DNA of 64,000 bases from Perkinsus olseni (lineage: Eukaryota; Perkinsozoa; Perkinsida), in contig JABANN010000076.1 of assembly GCA_013115125.1 (NCBI GenBank), positions 1 through 64,000 on the forward strand, written 5' to 3'. Position 1 is the first letter of the stretch. Each line of letters begins with the position of its first letter. Of this stretch, positions 24,443 through 35,734 are shown one piece after another. Below the pieces are notes generated by a model that saw only the letters and a list, made by a program, of their open reading frames with translations, had not been told where the DNA came from and did no database searches. A program made the translations under genes and the position numbers.

Positions 24443-24500
24443 TGGTGCTGGGGTGGGCTGACACTCAGCCACTCACTATCTACTCGACACCCCAGCACCA
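24443..24500. repeat. 13-bp perfect inverted repeat (hairpin)
   Basis: TGGTGCTGGGGTG at 24443-24455 pairs perfectly with CACCCCAGCACCA at 24488-24500 across a 32-base loop. Lies upstream of fumarase copy 3. Function unknown. Confidence 0.8.
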
Positions 24501-25039
24501 CCCCGCCAGACAGTCCCATGCGGGAGCGTCGCCTTAGAATGGGTGGGTATTGCTCGAATGGGCGCATCTAAGCTTCCAGGCACGGAAAGTTTTCGAAACT
24601 CGATCATCGGTGGTCCGCCTCAGGACCTGAGGCTCAGGGTTCCTCCGTCAACAAAGCCAGTTACCCTGTTCACTGCGCGATGGACCAGAAAAATGAAAAT
24701 GTCAGTCCCAGAAAAGCAGCGAGCCTAAGAGGCGGAAAACCAGAGCTGTTCTGCTCGAGCAGATCGGTCTTGTGCGAGAGTGTTGAGAGATACATACGGA
24801 AGTTTCGTGGGTTTCACTTACAACTCCTGCACAAGATGTTGCGAGACGTCGGAAATTAGAACAATGTTGTAGATTCACGCCATCTGGTGGTGACGGCTTG
24901 TGCATGCGTGTAGCACGCATGCACGGCGATGTCGCGGTGGAAAATGTCATACCCTCGTATTGTGCATCTGTCGTGCATTTCAAGGTTAGCCTTTCACAGA
25001 AGTTTGCCGTAGCAGTATATCGGTTCAAACAGATTGTTA

Positions 25040-26010
25040 TTTGCTGCTTCCGTCCACATAATTCGGACGCAAACTTGACCTATCTGGTCTATTACACTTG
25101 TACAGCAGGTGTTCATTGGTTTTTCTAACATTGCAATAGGAGCAATTCTTATCATAAGCGCCCGCACAGTAGCCGGGTCTATATGTATATCCTCGCAATA
25201 AGGTAGAGTGATCGGAGAGTAATTTAAGGAATGCCCCATTGTTCCTGCGCGAAACTACCGCTCTTATACATTCCCTCTGTCTAGAACTCCGCAATGCCCT
25301 TTGCAAACTGTCGGCTGTCTTTGTGTAATCGCCTTGTCGCTTGATATCGATGCCCGCGATCCGGTCCAGCAATGGCGGTCGCGAATCCTCTGCTGGCCTT
25401 CAACCCAATCGTATGCCCCTTCGATGGACACCGGTAGTTGAGCAGGTGAGTAGTCGCGAGGCGCAATGCAGCGCGTAGGGCCCACGCGAAGTAGATCGCA
25501 AAGCTTTAGTCGAACAAGCGACTTTGCGGCGCCGGTGCGTCTGACGGAGCCCAGCCAATCCATTGCGCTAGTCGAGGTACCGTATTCAGTTTTATAACAA
25601 AGTGGAAACACAGCGGCTGGCCGGAAACAAATCGGCTATGGCGCGGGAGTTCGGTATCACTCTCTGCAGATATGGTTTACTAGTGTTGGACTGTATTATT
25701 AAAGGCCTCGGTTCGGGCGCTGAAGTTTTGACGGGTTTCGTAAAATGCAGTTCTCCGCTTACTCCATTGAGGAGGGGCGGTACTGGGCGCGTTCGGCATC
25801 CACGATAGACGGAGTCAGTCAGACTGACCCAAGACTGGTGCCCCTGGCGGCCGCCTGTGAGTTCTAGTACTGTCACCAACCAGGCAGCTTCGTGGTGGTA
25901 GCCTAACGACGAGGTCAAGTTCCGAAGAGCCTTCTTAGAGGTACGAGCTCCTTCCGTATCATTACGAAGAGCGCGCCCCAGGACGGTTTCAGATTTGTGG
26001 AGACACGACA
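25040..26010 (-). pseudogene. Degenerate non-LTR retrotransposon fragment
   Basis: Minus-strand reading in shifting frames gives a basic, Arg-rich protein ending in a C-x2-C-x7-H-x4-C knuckle (CSYCNVRKTNEHLLYKC) at about 25040-25372. This type of C-terminal knuckle is usual after the reverse transcriptase of LINE-like elements. Upstream open stretches at 25264-25611 and 25592-26010 lie in other frames. The coding sequence is broken by frameshifts, so the copy is dead. No reverse transcriptase catalytic box was found in what remains; the assignment rests on the knuckle and context. Confidence 0.4.
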
Positions 26011-26401
26011 CTAGTGAAGATGTCCGCGGCAGGCTACGGGTTTCACAGTAAGCTTACAGTTTTTAACAATCAATTATTGACCCTCCTACTACCTTCTAAA
26101 CGTATGCCAACTCTGCCGGTTAGGGCTTGTCGTCACGCCAGAAAGATCCGCGCCTGAGGAGTATCTTACGGTTTCATTACACTCACTTCCACTTCAAGAA
26201 CGCTCGGCGAAAGATATATGCTTGAAGCTCTGATCGGGGAGATTCATTCAATGAGCGGTCATGGTGATGACTTTTAAAGCTGAGCAGTCGGGAGGTTGTT
26301 ATCACTCATGGACCAACTTTCATGGAAGTGCTTGTGTGCCTCGAGTTGTCTCTTCCTGATTCGATGTGTGATTAAATTTTTCAGTTCTTTCCCCAGTCAG
26401 T

Positions 26402-27307
26402 ATGCACATTATTGGATTAGCCCCCGCGTTTATCTCCATCATTATCACGGTCGGTCAGGACACCGACTCCTGCTCTACATCCGACGTTGAAAATGTCGGC
26501 CGAGGGCCCACTCTCTTCAACAACCTCAACACTTGCGTAACCACCACTGGTGGCTTCAACGATGCTGCTCTGGAGTGCGTGGCGGCTAGCACTAACATCA
26601 GCGAGCTTTGTGCTAGCTGCTACTTTGAACTATACTCTTGTGGTGCTACCACTTGTCAACAAGCCTGCACGGAGCAGTTCTCGGCAGATTGTGTCGGGTG
26701 CAGCATGGGTTTGTGCGGCGATGAGCTACAGACCTGCACAGGGACGCCGGGGGCAGTCCTCCCGCCTCCCTTCACTACAAGCGATCTGACCTTACCCACA
26801 CCGGCTCCTAACGGCTCTGCTGTGAACAGAGTTCCTCGTGGCCTCTACGTGCTACCTAATTCAGAAGAAGTGCAAGTGTCGGTGAATATCGATAACGTCA
26901 CCAGTACGCTTGACACCGTTATCAACATCAATACTGACTCGCCGCTGATCCCTCAAATTGATTCTCAGTGTGCTGATATGCCCTACACGTTTGACTCTAA
27001 TAAGTCAGTGATCACGGTTGACTTCGACGTGGCGGTTTGTCTCAAGAACGTTTACGATGAGCTACGTACTGTGGCCCCTGGGTTACCGGCAAGTCTCTTG
27101 ACGATGCAGTACAACAAGGCCGCCAATACTCTCTCGATGCCTCTTTTGTCTGTCTTCGTGCTCGAGAAAGATTCCAATCCGGCGCCGCCGTCGAACTCCT
27201 CGACCACTATGCCTCCGCTAGGTGCGGAGAATCCGAACTCATCAGCGTCTATTAGCGTTGCTAGGCTATTGTCGATCTGCTTCGTTATTGTATTCTTTTA
27301 TTTTTGA
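26402..27307 (+). CDS. Secreted, cysteine-rich, probably GPI-anchored surface protein
   Basis: Single ORF of 301 residues. Residues 1-18 (MHIIGLAPAFISIIITVG) form a signal peptide. Residues about 23-112 hold about sixteen cysteines with repeated CxxC spacing (CASCYFELYSC, CVGCSMGLC), suggesting a disulfide-bonded ectodomain. A cysteine-poor domain follows at about 135-255, then a Pro/Ser/Thr/Asn-rich stalk. The protein ends in a hydrophobic tail (SVARLLSICFVIVFFYF) directly before TGA, the arrangement of a GPI-attachment signal. Several N-glycosylation sequons are present (NIS, NGS, NVT, NKS, NSS). The ATG lies a few bases after a pyrimidine-rich AG (TTCTTTCCCCAG), which suits trans-splicing of a leader. 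No named family recognised; function unknown. Confidence 0.8.
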   Translation: MHIIGLAPAFISIIITVGQDTDSCSTSDVENVGRGPTLFNNLNTCVTTTGGFNDAALECVAASTNISELCASCYFELYSCGATTCQQACTEQFSADCVGCSMGLCGDELQTCTGTPGAVLPPPFTTSDLTLPTPAPNGSAVNRVPRGLYVLPNSEEVQVSVNIDNVTSTLDTVININTDSPLIPQIDSQCADMPYTFDSNKSVITVDFDVAVCLKNVYDELRTVAPGLPASLLTMQYNKAANTLSMPLLSVFVLEKDSNPAPPSNSSTTMPPLGAENPNSSASISVARLLSICFVIVFFYF

Positions 27308-27732
27308 ATTCAATCCTGAAAGGTATTCGATATTCTAATCGCGGTATTCGCTATATATAAGTACTCAGTTGGTATTCAACAGTCATGATCTAGATGGGCT
27401 TGCATAACCATATCATCTTGTGTTGTGTTAATACGTGAGAAAGAGGGGAATTGCTAGAAAGCGAGTGCTAATGCGTGACAAGGACGGTGCTCACCAGGCA
27501 ACGATCTTTTCCATGACTAACAAACGCAATAAAATATTCCGAGGAGACCATACACTAAGTCATGTTCATGGAATTCGTGCTATTCTTCCCCAATCGCTTC
27601 GATCTGCTGCTCCCGAAGCTCTTCAACCCGTCTGAATGAATATGAAGTTCGTAAAGGGGAATATTGGACGTGCTTACTCAGAGATATCATTCGCTGCCCT
27701 CTGAAGGCCATCGACAACCTCAATGCACTCGT
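27308..27732. other. Short intergenic region
   Basis: Lies between the convergent surface-protein and polycystin genes. AT-rich after 27308; short ORFs here show nothing recognisable. Confidence 0.55.
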
Positions 27733-30700
27733 TCATTCCGGATGAAACCTAAGAGCACGAAACACCGCTGCGAGAGAAGACAGTGGCAGTGTTACGCTGA
27801 TTCCCATCGACTGTATCTTTGACAACGATCGTCCAGCCATGTGCTCAATGGAGGGCATGATCTCCTCAGCGGAGTTGATCAATCGCCGGGAGACTCTCAG
27901 AGCCTGAGCAGTAGCCGCGACGACGAGGAGCACAACTGTCGCAAGAGACGCCGAAAGACGAGTCCCAAGTGCATACCAATTTTCGCCTATCTGCTGGTTC
28001 ATCGGCTTGTCTCAAATCGGCTAAGGCCTGGTCCATGTCGAACTCGGCGGAATCTTGCATGTCATCAGAGGCTTCAACGGTCAGCTCGAGAGGCCCCTCT
28101 TCTGTCTTATTCGGAGACACATTCTGCGATAGAGTGGAAAGTGTAAGAAGCCCCTCAGTTCACCTTGGTCGCATCTTTCTCGTTAGCGGCCTTGAGGAAG
28201 ATCTTTGCATAGAGACGAGGGGCATACCGTTTGAGTCGCCACTTGACTTTGAATTTAATCATAAGCCACGCTGTGAACTGTGCAACGGTGCTCTTCCTGA
28301 AGACGGCAACAGCACATTCGCTACGGAGCATAGAGGTGTAAACAACAAGGGGATAACCCATGGCCCCTTACACTTCATCTTCTTTCTCCTCGACGTCCCT
28401 GCCCTCCTCGTGCTTTGCAACCTGATCGAGATTACCGTGTAGACGAAAAGTGCACCAAGACCGTACCTCATGGCTGAGCCCAGCTAGGATGATGGCGAAG
28501 AGTAAGTTGGCCATGAGGAAGTAAATGATTGCAACGAAGAGGAGAACAGCGATGGAGCCAATCTGCGACCAGGCGATAGCTTTGAAGGGCACTGCGTGAA
28601 CTCACCACTGGTCTCTGAGCATAGATGTGGCTCAGGTCAACATCCTTGAGGAAAGCACGGACCAGAAAGAGGAGCGTCTGGCCGAAGGTGGAAAGCTGAG
28701 CGACGGGGCTGGCGAGTGAGGTAAGGCTTGGATGCCCACCTCACTGATGGAAGCTCCGAAGGCCACATTGAAGGCCATGACGAAACCGACAAGTGTCGTG
28801 ACGAAGAGAATGAAGAATGCTCCAAACTGCTGATAGGCGCCATGGAGGGACTTCACCAGCAGCTTGATGTACGGCAGAGAGGCTATGAACTTCGACAACT
28901 TCACGGAGATGGACACTAATCCGAACGGTGTGCATAGAGGACGATTGGCGCTCACACTCACCGGCGGCCAACGCGTACATCTGCTTCGCCAGGCGATCAT
29001 CCAGGGCGATCTGTTGCAGGTCAGTGTAAACATTGGAGTCCTGGAGCTCGAGGATCCCGAAATCAAGTGTCGACGGAGCGTAGTTATTGGGCTGGACGTC
29101 TATGTTCTGAAGGGGCCTTGATGAGCGACCGCGACGAGATCGGTGGTACTATGGTCGTGGAGGACTCGGCAGTGTAGGTGATGAGCGTTAGAGGGGTCGA
29201 TGAGTAGATCTTGAGGCGAATGGCGAAGGCGGCAATGAGAAATACCAGTGCTATCCAGTCTAGGATGTTCCAGGGGTCTCTGAGGAACACAACGAACCAG
29301 TACGGATCATCGTGCTTTCGGGCTGTTCTCAAGGGGACGTGTATCCATGGTCCGTACTCGTCGATTTACTTGAAGTATCTCCACCTGGCTGTGGCAAGCT
29401 CGGAAGCTTCCTCGGCAACGTAGTACAGGATGAACATGACAATGATGATCTCTCCTGTGGAGGCCATCCAGCTCGATACGAGAAATACTAGAGGCCTCAC
29501 CGAAGGTTGTTATCCACTCGCCGATGCTGCCAAGGCCTTCGGGAGTGAGGAAGACTCTGGGCTGTAGAGTGGTGACGCGGACATCGGTCGAGACCAGGCC
29601 GGACGCACTGAACTCTACCGTCACGAGCACCTGCAGGCTACATCACTGTGACGAGCCACCATGCTAGTTCGCCCGGCAGCCCTCACCACGCCGAAGAGCC
29701 CGAGATTATTGTTCCAAACGCTCATCTCCAGGAAGACTGCGCGTGTTGATAAATCGACGTAATTAGCGATTTCAAGGAGCTCCGTCCGCCTGTCATAGTC
29801 ATCGGGATCGGTCGGCAGCTGCACTATGTAACCACCAGGAGGATAAGTGCCATACCTACGCCATCGCTACGGCGGCCCGTCGTCGGCGGGCGATTGTTGT
29901 TTCGCTTCTTACTTCCCTTTATGGCTGGGAAGAATAGTTGCGGCACCGTTGCTGTCAGTAGTGGCGTCCTCGTATTCGAACCAAATGTATCTGATGTGAT
30001 GTATCGTTGGTCGAGGAGCACTCATCGGCCTCTGACCTAGCGTCTATCGCCTCCCGTCTGATCTCCTCGTCGCTCGGAAACTCCACTGTCGTCGGCTGTG
30101 TGACTTCTTCGCCTGTCACGCTTGGGGTTGTACAATCAGCCGAGTCGTGGAGGCGACATCACCTCGGCCGAGTTTGACCAAGTCAGCTATGGTGATCGGC
30201 AGGCCATTGGCGTCGAGGAGCCTCGCTCCATAGGGACCCTTATTGACATTGGAGTCGGAGAACGGACCATAGCAAGTTATCGTCCACAGTGAGAACATGG
30301 AGCCACCCTGAAGGCTCGCTGCCTGTAGATGAGAAGATTGGTCATACCTCGCAGCCAGGCGACGCGGTGACGCGCTGCTGTCTCAGTCGAGGAGAGCCGA
30401 ACATCCAGTTGTCAGCATCAATTGGTATCAGGGCCACGCCGGTTGAAGTGCCGACCAGGTCTCGGGCCAGCTGAGCATCCACACTTTCGGGGAAGAGAGC
30501 TCCTCGAAGACCCTGGCGTATGTACTGAGACAATCTGGCTTCTAAGCTTGCAGTGCTTCGATGATGTCGGTATTACTCTCCAGAATGATGGGCGATCACG
30601 AACCTCTTCAAGCATGCCACCAGCTAGGAACTTGCTTCGTACTGTCAAGCAAGCGTCGGCCATCTAGTATTAGTAGGCTCCCCTTTCGCCTACGATGTTG

Positions 30701-31028
30701 TGTCAGGTTCACTGTACTCTGATTGAGGCTGGCCAGAACGGTGACAGTGAAGATCGCCATGAAGACGAGAAACATCAGAAGGAGTATTACAGCTTTGATG
30801 CGCATCCGAGTGGAAGCTTGGCGCCTGAAGTTCTTCCAGGACCGCGCTGGTCACTGAGGTCTGCCAACTTACTCGCGTCTTTTCATCTCCCTCGCTACCG
30901 TAGCGGGGTCCACCTGCCTTGAGGTTGGCCGTATGGACGCCCGTTGAGTCCGGAATGAACTTCGCGGTGCGGCGGTCCGCCGCGCAGCCTGCGGTTCCAT
31001 GAGGGTTCGACAGAACTAAGTCACGCAT
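27733..31028 (-). CDS. Polycystin-2-like (TRPP/PKD2 family) cation channel
   Basis: Multi-exon six-transmembrane channel; the family conducts Ca2+ and other cations, often in cilia or ER. Read from high to low coordinates: putative start at 31028; TM1 near 30800 (VILLLMFLVFMAIFTVTVLA); the polycystin (TOP) domain with GSPRLRQQRVTASPGC and CYGPFSDSN; then YIVQLPTDPDDYDRR, DLSTRAVFLEMSVWNNNLG and LFGVVR. TM2 is EIIIVMFILYYVAEEASELA; S3 is DPWNILDWIALVFLIAAFAI; S5 is FGAFFILFVTTLVGFVMAFN. The pore helix is FGQTLLFLVRAFLKDVDL, where LKD replaces the usual LGD. S6 is IIYFLMANLLFAIILAGLSH. The cytosolic tail is basic, then acidic; its exact end (27733 or earlier) is unsure because the reading frame near 27960 could be spliced in two ways. 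An upstream ORF (31310-31826) might supply more N-terminal exons. Confidence 0.87.
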
Positions 31029-31039
31029 AGCGACACAGC

Positions 31040-31302
31040 TAGAGGTGGGCGGCAGTACGGGTACGGTCTAGTACGGAGTACGGTACGGGTACGAGTACGG
31101 CTCCGTACCCGTACTACCCGTCGCAGCGGTTCCCAAGTACCGTACTATTACGCCGTACTTGAAGTACGGCGTAATTCAATACACGTATGCGTTGTTTAAT
31201 TTATTCAATACGCACTAGTTCTCCGTACCCGTACTAGGGTGACAGTTGGAAACGTACTCCGTACCGTACTTTCCTCGATCCCAGTACGGTTGCCCAGCTC
31301 TA
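31040..31302. mobile_element. hAT-type non-autonomous element (MITE) with 8-bp target duplication
   Basis: The perfect 8-bp direct repeat GACACAGC flanks it at 31032-31039 and 31303-31310. The ends are inverted: TAGAGGTGGGC on the left, and TAGAGCTGGGC when the right end is read on the minus strand. Short TAGAG-type termini with 8-bp duplications are the hallmark of hAT transposons. The interior has no ORF but is packed with GTACGG/CCGTAC motifs in both orientations. It includes a 13-bp palindrome with a one-base centre at 31148-31174. It lies 11 bp upstream of the putative polycystin ATG. Confidence 0.85.
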
Positions 31303-31938
31303 GACACAGCTGTGCTCCGCCCGGCAGCCCACCGCCCGCACTCCCTTCTTAGCTCTCCACTGACCCAACGCCCCAAGGGATCCCTCAGTGTTCGAGAGCC
31401 GACCGAAACAAGTGAAGGGCCGCGTTGTTCCAGGTTCAAGTACAGTTCAATCCCGCCTTGGGTGATAGCTTTGTCATAGGCCGATCGACTGACGGGCAGC
31501 CTTGGCGGAATCTGCCTGAGATCAGCCAGGCAGCCACCGGTTTCAAGCAACAACCCCGCCGACGAGCTCCATTCTCCTTTGGGGTAATTCAGGGTACTCA
31601 GGCTCATTGACTCGCAGAGATCTCTTAGTCGCTGCTGGTGGCGGACGTCGAACATGCGCGTCACCGTCTGGACGTGCTGACGAGACAGATGAAGGGGGGA
31701 TGGTATTCTGGGCGGTACGGCCCTTCTGATCATACGGCGAGATAAGAATTTACATGGCTTGTGCTGCACGCATGAACAACACGCGTTAATGAGTACGCAC
31801 ACGCTACTGTGACGGTTACTCACCAACCCCCATTTTCGAGATGGTTACGCTTCGCTCCGCCCCTATCAGCACATCTTTGACCGGCCCCTATGAGTGATGT
31901 TGAACTGATCTGACTTCAGTTTATTGAGCCATCCCGAC
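31303..31938. other. Region upstream of polycystin and kinase genes
   Basis: A minus-strand open frame spans roughly 31310-31826 (for example LYLNLEQRGPSLVSVG), with a composition compatible with coding. It could be a 5' exon of the polycystin gene cut off by the transposon, or a chance frame. No domain recognised. Confidence 0.35.
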
Positions 31939-34863
31939 TATGTCCCCTACCGGCAGTCGGGTTCGTGATATGGACGGCCGAAAGGTCGTAGAGGCGGCCT
32001 CGCCCAGTAGCACAGCTCGCTCGGTACGGATGGTTTCCTAGTGATCTTCGATCAGGCGGTTCCTGTGCCCCGACTACCTGTGGCGCGTTCGAGCCTTCGC
32101 CCTATGCTTCGCTGTCCACTGGGGACACCACCGACGATGCTACATACACCCTGGCTTCGACCGGCAAGCCTCGGAATGCCCTTTGCCAGCCGTCCAAGAA
32201 GGTAGTACGGACTTGCAACTGGGGTGTTTTACTTATGGTCCGGGATGATGGTAACGCGCGATTGGTCGATGTACTTCAATACCTCGGAGAGGTTCGGGTT
32301 GGTCATTGTAACGTCATCCGAGGCGACAGTAGACTTCCCCTGTTCTTAACCGGCATGTGTAGGTGTAGACGGTATAGAATGGGTCGCACAGTAACTATCA
32401 ACGATTTCCCGCAAGGGAGCGAGTCATCGTATCACTCGCCATTCGGCTGAGCTCTCCTCAGTGAAATCTTATCGTACGCGTTGTGCTGCACAAGTTGTGC
32501 ACCATCGCCTGTTCGGTCGCCTCCGCCGTTGCCCGACTCTTTCGATGCATCATCATGCCCGTTGGTGTGATCCTCGGCCCGCTTGAATTCCTGGTGACTG
32601 CGGATTTCGTTGTTATGACGCGCCAATCAATCTGTCCAGTAATGTCCTTTTTTCAGCTGGCACCCTCCTCTCTCGTACGGTTGCCTATCACCAAGCGTCT
32701 GAGCCAGAAAGCCCCCCACAAGAAGAGGAAGACCTTACCGTCGCGTCGAGGTACTACGACATGGCCACCTTGGCGTTCCAGAGCCCTTTTAAGTAGGTAT
32801 AAACTATGTCACCTTCGCTACAGCTTCGGGGCGCAGCATTCCAGTGGATAGCCGATACACGGACGTGAAGGTTATTGGTACTGGAAGTTATGGTACTGTA
32901 CTATCGGCCAAGGACAGCCTTGTCGAAGCCACCGGGATCGGACCCACGGAAGTTGCTGTGAAGTGAGCCTGTGACCTTTTTGTCGGTTTTTCCATCAGAA
33001 TCTTCTCCTAGGCACACCGTGCTAGTCGAGGACAAGCTGGACGTCGAAGACTGGCCCGACATCGTTCGGATGTACTGCCTATGACGCAATGCTTGGTTAT
33101 GTTCCCTTCTCCTCAGAATTAGAGAAGTAGAGTTACTCCGAGACTTCCATCACGAAAACCTACTGTCACTGACCGACGTGTAAGACCATCCGAAGGGTCT
33201 CGGCTTTCTCATGCAGCCCTTCAGATTCCCTCAACCTGGGGGTTACGCTATGACTAGCATCGGTATTGTTACCCCCATGTGTAAGGGTGGAACACTGGCC
33301 ACGTAGGTCGGGCCAACCGGGATCTCTGCGACGCTTGATCGGTCCTAACAGCCGCGCCAAGCATGACAGCCATCGGGTTCCTGGGTGCTCGACACCAACC
33401 GGCATTTGCGACCTTTTATGATGGTAGATACCAGCCACGATCCTTAGCTCAAGTCATGGCCTTCACTCGGCAGATCCTGAGCGCTCTTTCCTTCATGCAC
33501 AGCCATAGTGTAGGTAACAATGCTCTCACCGCAGTAGACGGCGTTCCCTTTAGGTACTTCACCGCGACATCAAAAGGGATAATTTATTCGTCACGGAAGG
33601 TGGCCGGTCGGTGGTCCTCGGAGACTTCGGCCTAGCAAGAGGTTATACCGGGCAATCAGGCAGCCCTCGTGTGTAGTATATTCGCTGATGTTTGGTAGAG
33701 CGTCGATTACAGTCGCTGCCCATTCCTCGTTGGGGTATTCGCGAAGACTAGCTGCGGCGATGCGCGCTTGGACCGTTCTGCGTGTCTCAGCCCCTCCCCA
33801 CGCCCTAGCCAGGCTGTCAACGCCCTATCGTAGTGTCCCTGGCGACAGAGTCTCGGCGAGATCATCTTCCGGTAGCAATGCAGAGCTGATGACAACGAGG
33901 ATTGTGACAGCGCCGTACCGGGCACCCGAACTGCTGTTGAATCATGATGACTACGATGGTCGAGTGGACGTAATAACGGGAAAGTGGGAGGAAGCGCATA
34001 GTGTTTGGAAGGCTTGTAGAAATCTATCACTGCGAGTGGTGATTCGGAATCTTTCTATCGCATGCTCCCGCATCTTCTGTCGAGCGGAGCATTACTGTAT
34101 CGGCGCCTGCGCGCTGCTGGGTGAGACGAATGGAAATCTGGCAACCGCTTTTAGTGCTTCGGGTGGCGCTCATTTTTCTGGTAGGTCTACGCGACCGGGT
34201 GCGTCGTTGCTGAGCTCATCTACGCTCCGGGGAGCAGCCGATCGCATCTTTTCAAACACGATGATACTAACAATAAGGACTTGGAGTATCAATATGTGAG
34301 TGCCCTCGCAAACGTGTGGACGCGTCGCTACCGGGTCGCTCTTAGACTCGAGACTGTCTGGCCCAGCAGTTGGTTATGGAGTGTCTCCTGCATGAGGTTG
34401 ATGAGACTGACGAAGCCTTAGAGAGACGCATTGACAGCATCAGTACTCGATAGTAGCCGAACTTCGGACGGTGAGCTCCGATGCTTTCCAGGTGACTGGC
34501 TTGACGCCGGACCGAGGCCGAGGTATCTGAAACAGATGCGGGGCCTGGGGGTGTCGGAAGACCTCAGGAGGGCTGTGCTCAGAGGCTCCTGTACAATACA
34601 GAAGATTCGGGAGAAGGTTGCCATAATACAGGTGAGGTTATTGCATGATGGACTACAGCGGAGCGAAGTTTTTTTGTCAGGCTGAGAACCCTGGGCCCCT
34701 GGTGATGCACGTATTGAGATCCTTGCTCACCTTCGACCCTCGGCAGCGGCCGCAGTCCCATGAGATGTTGCAAGAGTTTGATGAAATTTTTGAGGTGGAC
34801 CTCGGAGACAGCTGCGGGAGGGCCGAATATAACGGTCCCGTTGAGGACGACTTGGAAGCGTAA
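31939..34863 (+). CDS. MAP-kinase-like (CMGC) serine/threonine protein kinase with atypical activation loop
   Basis: Multi-exon kinase. A possible start is MSPTGSRVRDMDGRKVVEAA at 31939 with disordered N-terminal exons; an in-frame ATG at 32761 is the alternative. The core begins IPVDSRYTDVKVIGTGSYG (glycine loop, about 32850-32900) with catalytic lysine AVK near 32955. Then come helix C (REVELLRDFHHENLLSL, about 33120), SLAQVMAFTRQILSALSFMH, catalytic HRDIKRDNLF (about 33562), DFGLARG (about 33628), APYRAPELLL (about 33917) and C-lobe SLLTFDPRQRPQSHEML (about 34720). The end is TAA at 34861-34863. The MAPK TxY phosphorylation lip is replaced: aligned from APE, the position of TEY reads TTR, and the WYRAPE tryptophan is Pro. 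The 34000-34300 part is hard to splice. Substrates are unknown. Confidence 0.82.
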
Positions 34864-35734
34864 GGTCCCGGGTTCAATTCGTGGGCTCGGCATTTCGTTC
34901 CATTGCTGCTCTGTCTCAGTGAGATCGAAGCTGGCTTGCCCAACAGCTCTAGTCGTTATGTCTGTGCGAAGGAAATCCTCTGGAACCTGATGCTGGACTG
35001 CCGAAACACCCTTAGAGCTTCAACTGCGTCCTCGGGATGGGTTGAGGCTCGGCGTGTGACTGGTACTACAACTAGTGGCAGTAGGGCGAGTACTGGTTAG
35101 GTAGAGGAATCAATTTGATGACTGCTTAGTCATTGCCTAGTATTATGCTTAACGTCAGAATTGATGATAGTGGTAGTGATAGCATCAGTAGTAGTGGCAT
35201 AACCACGGTACCGTCTCCGGCCGGCCGAGACATGTGTATCTTCAGATATCTTCGAGCATGACCGATTAATGGCCGACCGAGAATTGGCTAATATACACCA
35301 ACTCGCGGATGAACTGAGCCGTAAATACATAAGTAAACTCCCCGTGTCCCCGCAGCATCGTGGTAAGCCCGCTCTACTCAGATCGAAACACGGGAACGGC
35401 TACGGCTCATCCTGACTGAAGTAGCCGTCCAAGAACGTTCCTTGATTACTTCTGTTTTACTGTATTTTCCATGCACTGGAGCATTACGTTATATATGACT
35501 GTCGCTATCTGTCCTTCGAAGACACGACCCGTAGCGAGCGTAGAATATGAGACCATTTTCCCACGTGGGCTGCCACGGCTTGTCTTCCACTCTGTTAGCG
35601 GTCCCGAAGGACCTGATTGATTGTTGCTCAACTGCCTAGCTTAGAATCAGCGAATAGTGATGCGGGTTGTGTTGCCTAGTGGGGCGAGCCTCGTGCCGCG
35701 GCAGTGTCACACTGCCAGTGTGTGATTGCCAATC
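34864..35734. other. Intergenic region
   Basis: Lies between the kinase and gamma-SNAP genes (same strand). A simple GTAGTGATA-like imperfect repeat lies at about 35165-35200. No gene recognised. Confidence 0.6.

Larger units (their letters stand above)
24235..26401. other. Intergenic region with retroelement debris
   Basis: Apart from the hairpin at 24443-24500 and the non-LTR retrotransposon remnant at about 25040-26010, no gene was recognised. The end of the region holds a pyrimidine-rich 3' splice site at about 26380-26396, just before the surface-protein start codon. Confidence 0.5.
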
